7,855 nucleotides of DNA from Pseudomonadota bacterium (lineage in GTDB: Bacteria > Myxococcota_A > Polyangia > Haliangiales > Haliangiaceae). The translations under genes and the position numbers were made by a program. The notes under the pieces are model-generated. The model was not told the origin of the DNA. It worked only from the letters and a program-made list of their open reading frames with translations, and did not search any database. The stretch lies in NCBI GenBank assembly GCA_023386455.1, contig JAEWJO010000799.1:1-7855 (forward strand). Reading direction: 5' to 3'. Below are positions 5,982 through 7,855 of the stretch, piece by piece. Numbering within the stretch: position 1 is the stretch's first letter; each line of letters begins with the position of its first letter.

Positions 5982-7385
5982 ATGCGAAACATTGTTCTGG
6001 GTGTCCTGGTCCTGGTGGCGTGCACCAAGCCCAATCCGAACGTCTGCTGTACCGACGAAGCAGACTGCACCACGAAGGGGATCCCGGTCGGGAGTCAATG
6101 CGAGGAGGGGCTGCTGTGCCGTGGCAATCAATGCATCGCGCAGCCGTGCTCGAGTTCTGCGTCGTGCGACTCGGCCGCACCGTATTGCGTCGCCGATTCA
6201 TGTGCAGAGAGCTGCACGGAAGACGCGCAGTGCCCTGGCTTCTCGCAGGCAGCGGAGCAACGTTTTTGTGAGAGCGCTGCCTGCGTGGCGTGTCGCGTCG
6301 ACGTGCCGGCCGACTGCGTCGACAGTGCGCCCGTCTGCGATCAAGGCCGCTGTAGGACCTGCCAGGCACACGCCGAGTGCAGCTCCGGCGTGTGCGCGAG
6401 CGACGGTACCTGCGCTGCAGAGAACTCTATCGCCTACGTCGAAGCGGGCGGAGCTGCAACGTCCGAGTGCACGCGCGCATCGCCGTGTTCTACGATCGTG
6501 CGTGCGCTAGCCATCCTCCCGACGAGATCGTACATCCTTATTGGTTCGGGGACCTACGCAGCCGACTCGACGATCACATTCAAGGGAACGCGAGCACTCA
6601 TCGGACGCGGGCCGACCAAACCGATCGTGTCTCGGACGACGGCGGGCCCAATCTTCACGTTTGGACTCAGCACCGACGCGCTGTTCCAGAACCTCCAAAT
6701 TTCCGGCGCTACGTCGTCCGGTACGGAGTACGGCATCGGGATTCTGTGCGATGGCCACAACGGGACGGCCATGGTCCGGCTTCGCGATACAACGGTCACG
6801 CAGAACGCGAGCAATGCACTCCAACTGCCGGCCTGCTCGTTCGACATCACCAACAGCGTTGTCACGGACAACGGCGGTGGCCTCTACCACCAGGACACCC
6901 AAGGAACCATCGACCGAAGCATCGTTTCAGGAAACGGAAGCGGGATCGAGATCGACGGCGGTGTCTACGTCGTGACCAACAACATCATCACGAGGAATCG
7001 CGGCAACGGCATCAACCTATTCTCCGCAAGCCCGAACAATCGGGTCGAATTCAATACGATCGTCGACAACAGCGGAGCCAACACCTACGGGTTTACCTGC
7101 CAAGTCCAAGGTGCATCTGCATCCTTCCCGAACAACATCATCGCGCGTAACACGCTGCAGACGATCGCTATGAACTGCACCTTTCCTAACTCGATCATCG
7201 CGGACACGAACATCAGCAGCCTGGCGTTCAGATCTCCCGACGTTCAGCCGTACGATTACCACCTCACCGCGGGCAGCGTCGCGATCGACGCAGCGAGCGT
7301 TTCAACACTCGGCCAGGATTACGACGGCCAGGCGCGGCCGAACGGCAACGGCCGCGACGTCGGCGCCGATGAGTTCTATCCGTAG
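5982..7385 (+). CDS. Cys-rich right-handed beta-helix lipoprotein with choice-of-anchor-Q-type C-terminus
   Basis: A 467-residue protein. MRNIVLGVLVLVAC is the lipoprotein signal (lipid on Cys14). Residues 20-145 are Cys-rich (about 20 Cys), in short modules such as CRTCQAHAECSSGVC and DGTC, typical of myxobacterial surface proteins. Residues 150-410 form a parallel beta-helix with repeated Asn/Gly turns (TVTQNASNAL, SVVTDNGGGLYHQD, SIVSGNGSGIEIDGG, NIITRNRGNGINL, TIVDNSG, NIIARNT), as in pectate-lyase-like folds. The end (YHLTAGSVAIDAA, then DYDGQARPN and DVGADEF) matches the DxGA-E closing motif of this class. No catalytic set can be assigned, so it may be adhesive or structural. I chose ATG at 5982 over the GTG at 5976 because AGAAAGG (5970-5976) then sits 5 nt ahead and would otherwise overlap the start. 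Third-position G/C bias looks weaker than in the neighbouring genes, a possible sign of different history. Confidence 0.9.
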   Translation: MRNIVLGVLVLVACTKPNPNVCCTDEADCTTKGIPVGSQCEEGLLCRGNQCIAQPCSSSASCDSAAPYCVADSCAESCTEDAQCPGFSQAAEQRFCESAACVACRVDVPADCVDSAPVCDQGRCRTCQAHAECSSGVCASDGTCAAENSIAYVEAGGAATSECTRASPCSTIVRALAILPTRSYILIGSGTYAADSTITFKGTRALIGRGPTKPIVSRTTAGPIFTFGLSTDALFQNLQISGATSSGTEYGIGILCDGHNGTAMVRLRDTTVTQNASNALQLPACSFDITNSVVTDNGGGLYHQDTQGTIDRSIVSGNGSGIEIDGGVYVVTNNIITRNRGNGINLFSASPNNRVEFNTIVDNSGANTYGFTCQVQGASASFPNNIIARNTLQTIAMNCTFPNSIIADTNISSLAFRSPDVQPYDYHLTAGSVAIDAASVSTLGQDYDGQARPNGNGRDVGADEFYP

Positions 7386-7451
7386 ATACGCGAGCCGCGC
7401 CGGTCGACGTGTAACGCGTGGCACATCCAGACGTGCTCCGGAACGGACCAC

Positions 7452-7736
7452 TCACCTACCAAGCGGCCTTTGTGACGGTGGCGACACCTCTCGTCCCACG
7501 TGGGACATCAGCTCGGTCCGCGCGCGCCGGGCCGCATCTTGCGGTTTCCTCTTTCGCTCGCATAGCAGGTACGCGGATTCGTCGCGGTCGGCCATGTCCT
7601 TGTCGAACGCGGCCGCCTGCTCGGGAGTCCACGGCTGGCGATACGTCCAGCGGATCTTCAGCTGCTCGTCACGTGCGCCAACGCGACCCGCGATCGTGAG
7701 CAGGCCCTCGTGCAACGCGCGGTGATGGCCCGAGCA
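7452..7736 (-). pseudogene. C-terminal remnant of an HNH endonuclease gene
   Basis: The frame begins directly after a TAA at 7739-7737 and reads CSGHHRALHEGLLTIAG at its start. This matches the last part of the HNH motif in the large family of HNH endonucleases (C-x2-HHR-x-LHEG), which is normally preceded by the catalytic His and the Asn-containing loop; both are missing. The rest (95 codons in all, including the stop) has a linker and then DAARRARTELMSHVG, like the RuvA-C-like helix at the end of such proteins. The last residues (SPPSQRPLGR) do not look like the usual ending, so a frameshift near 7490 is possible. A TTG at 7715 could start an 87-aa product, but without the catalytic core it should be inactive. 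A perfect 14-bp palindrome (7493-7506) lies inside. The break falls exactly at the adjoining repeat element. Confidence 0.65.
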
Positions 7737-7810
7737 TTATGCCGACTACGTGGTTATGCCGCGTAGGCCCTCGGCCCCGACGAAGACGCAGGTTCTCTAC
7801 GCGGCATAAT
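7736..7810. repeat. Three-copy ATTATGCCG repeat with 13-bp inverted stem; probable mobile-element end or recombination site
   Basis: Copy A is ATTATGCCGACTACG (7736-7750) and copy B is GTTATGCCGCGTAG (7753-7766), direct repeats with a 17-bp period. Copy C is CTACGCGGCATAAT (7797-7810), inverted. B and C form a perfect 13-bp stem around 30 nt. The arrangement of two direct sites and one inverted site is like arm or core sites of a site-specific recombinase. The left edge coincides with the break in the HNH remnant. No recombinase gene is inside the window; one may lie to the right. Confidence 0.7.
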
Positions 7811-7818
7811 CCGGGCAT

Positions 7819-7851
7819 CTGATCCTGGTCCCTGATCCGGCTCGCAGCCGG
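7819..7851. repeat. Short direct repeat and hairpin at the right edge
   Basis: CTGATCC occurs twice (7819-7825, 7832-7838) with a 13-bp period. It is followed by the hairpin CCGGCT-CGC-AGCCGG (7837-7851). Both lie just beyond the three-copy repeat element and may belong to the same mobile unit. No coding frame can be supported from 7811 to the window end. Confidence 0.4.
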
Positions 7852-7855
7852 GATG

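Noticed and set aside
7753..7810. Integron attC site
   Set aside because: The stem has the right general form, but the outer GTT is not followed by three purines and a pyrimidine, and the inner core sites are missing.
1..7855. CRISPR array, tRNA or rRNA genes
   Set aside because: No regularly spaced repeats with unique spacers and no cloverleaf or rRNA-like segments were seen.

Overview
The window is GC-rich DNA with strong third-position G/C bias and long antisense shadow frames. It is rich in secreted lipoproteins with low-complexity linkers, a PEGA-domain protein and a Cys-rich beta-helix lipoprotein. This combination points to a myxobacterium-like organism (Myxococcota), possibly near Kofleriaceae/Haliangium; the assignment is by gene style, not by a marker gene.

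Layout. (1) Bases 3-674 (+) are the 3' part of a gene whose product resembles the C-terminal half of BPI/LBP/CETP-type lipid-binding (TULIP) proteins. It converges on the next block, and the two stop codons are 2 bp apart inside a 14-bp palindrome. (2) Bases 5384 down to 677 (-) hold five envelope genes in a row. Two are tandem paralogous cupredoxin lipoproteins (4599-5384 and 3604-4386). They are followed by a lipoprotein with a Gly/Tyr-rich tail (3044-3562), a PEGA-domain exported protein (1587-3026) and a lipoprotein that may be a beta-propeller (677-1612, TTG start overlapping the PEGA gene by 26 bp). From 4386 to 677 the gaps are 41 bp, 17 bp and an overlap, so these four genes probably form one transcript. 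The upstream cupredoxin gene has its own, related upstream region. (3) A 103-aa membrane protein (5552-5863, -) lies upstream, separated from the cupredoxins by a hairpin. (4) Bases 5982-7385 (+) encode a Cys-rich, right-handed beta-helix lipoprotein. (5) The right end (7452-7855) holds the C-terminal remnant of an HNH endonuclease gene, cut off exactly at a repeat element (7736-7810, three copies of an ATTATGCCG-type motif) that looks like the edge of a mobile element.

How it may work together. All full-length gene products appear exported or membrane-bound, and five carry a lipobox. None has Asp right after the lipid-bearing Cys, so by the E. coli rule they would go to the outer membrane. 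The core is a possible periplasmic or cell-surface copper-protein module. One cupredoxin has a full plastocyanin-type ligand set (His, Cys, His, Met). Its tandem copy has Tyr in place of the axial Met. The two genes share three conserved upstream sequence blocks whose spacing differs by 10 and 19 bp. Function beyond these domain-level calls is not known from the sequence.
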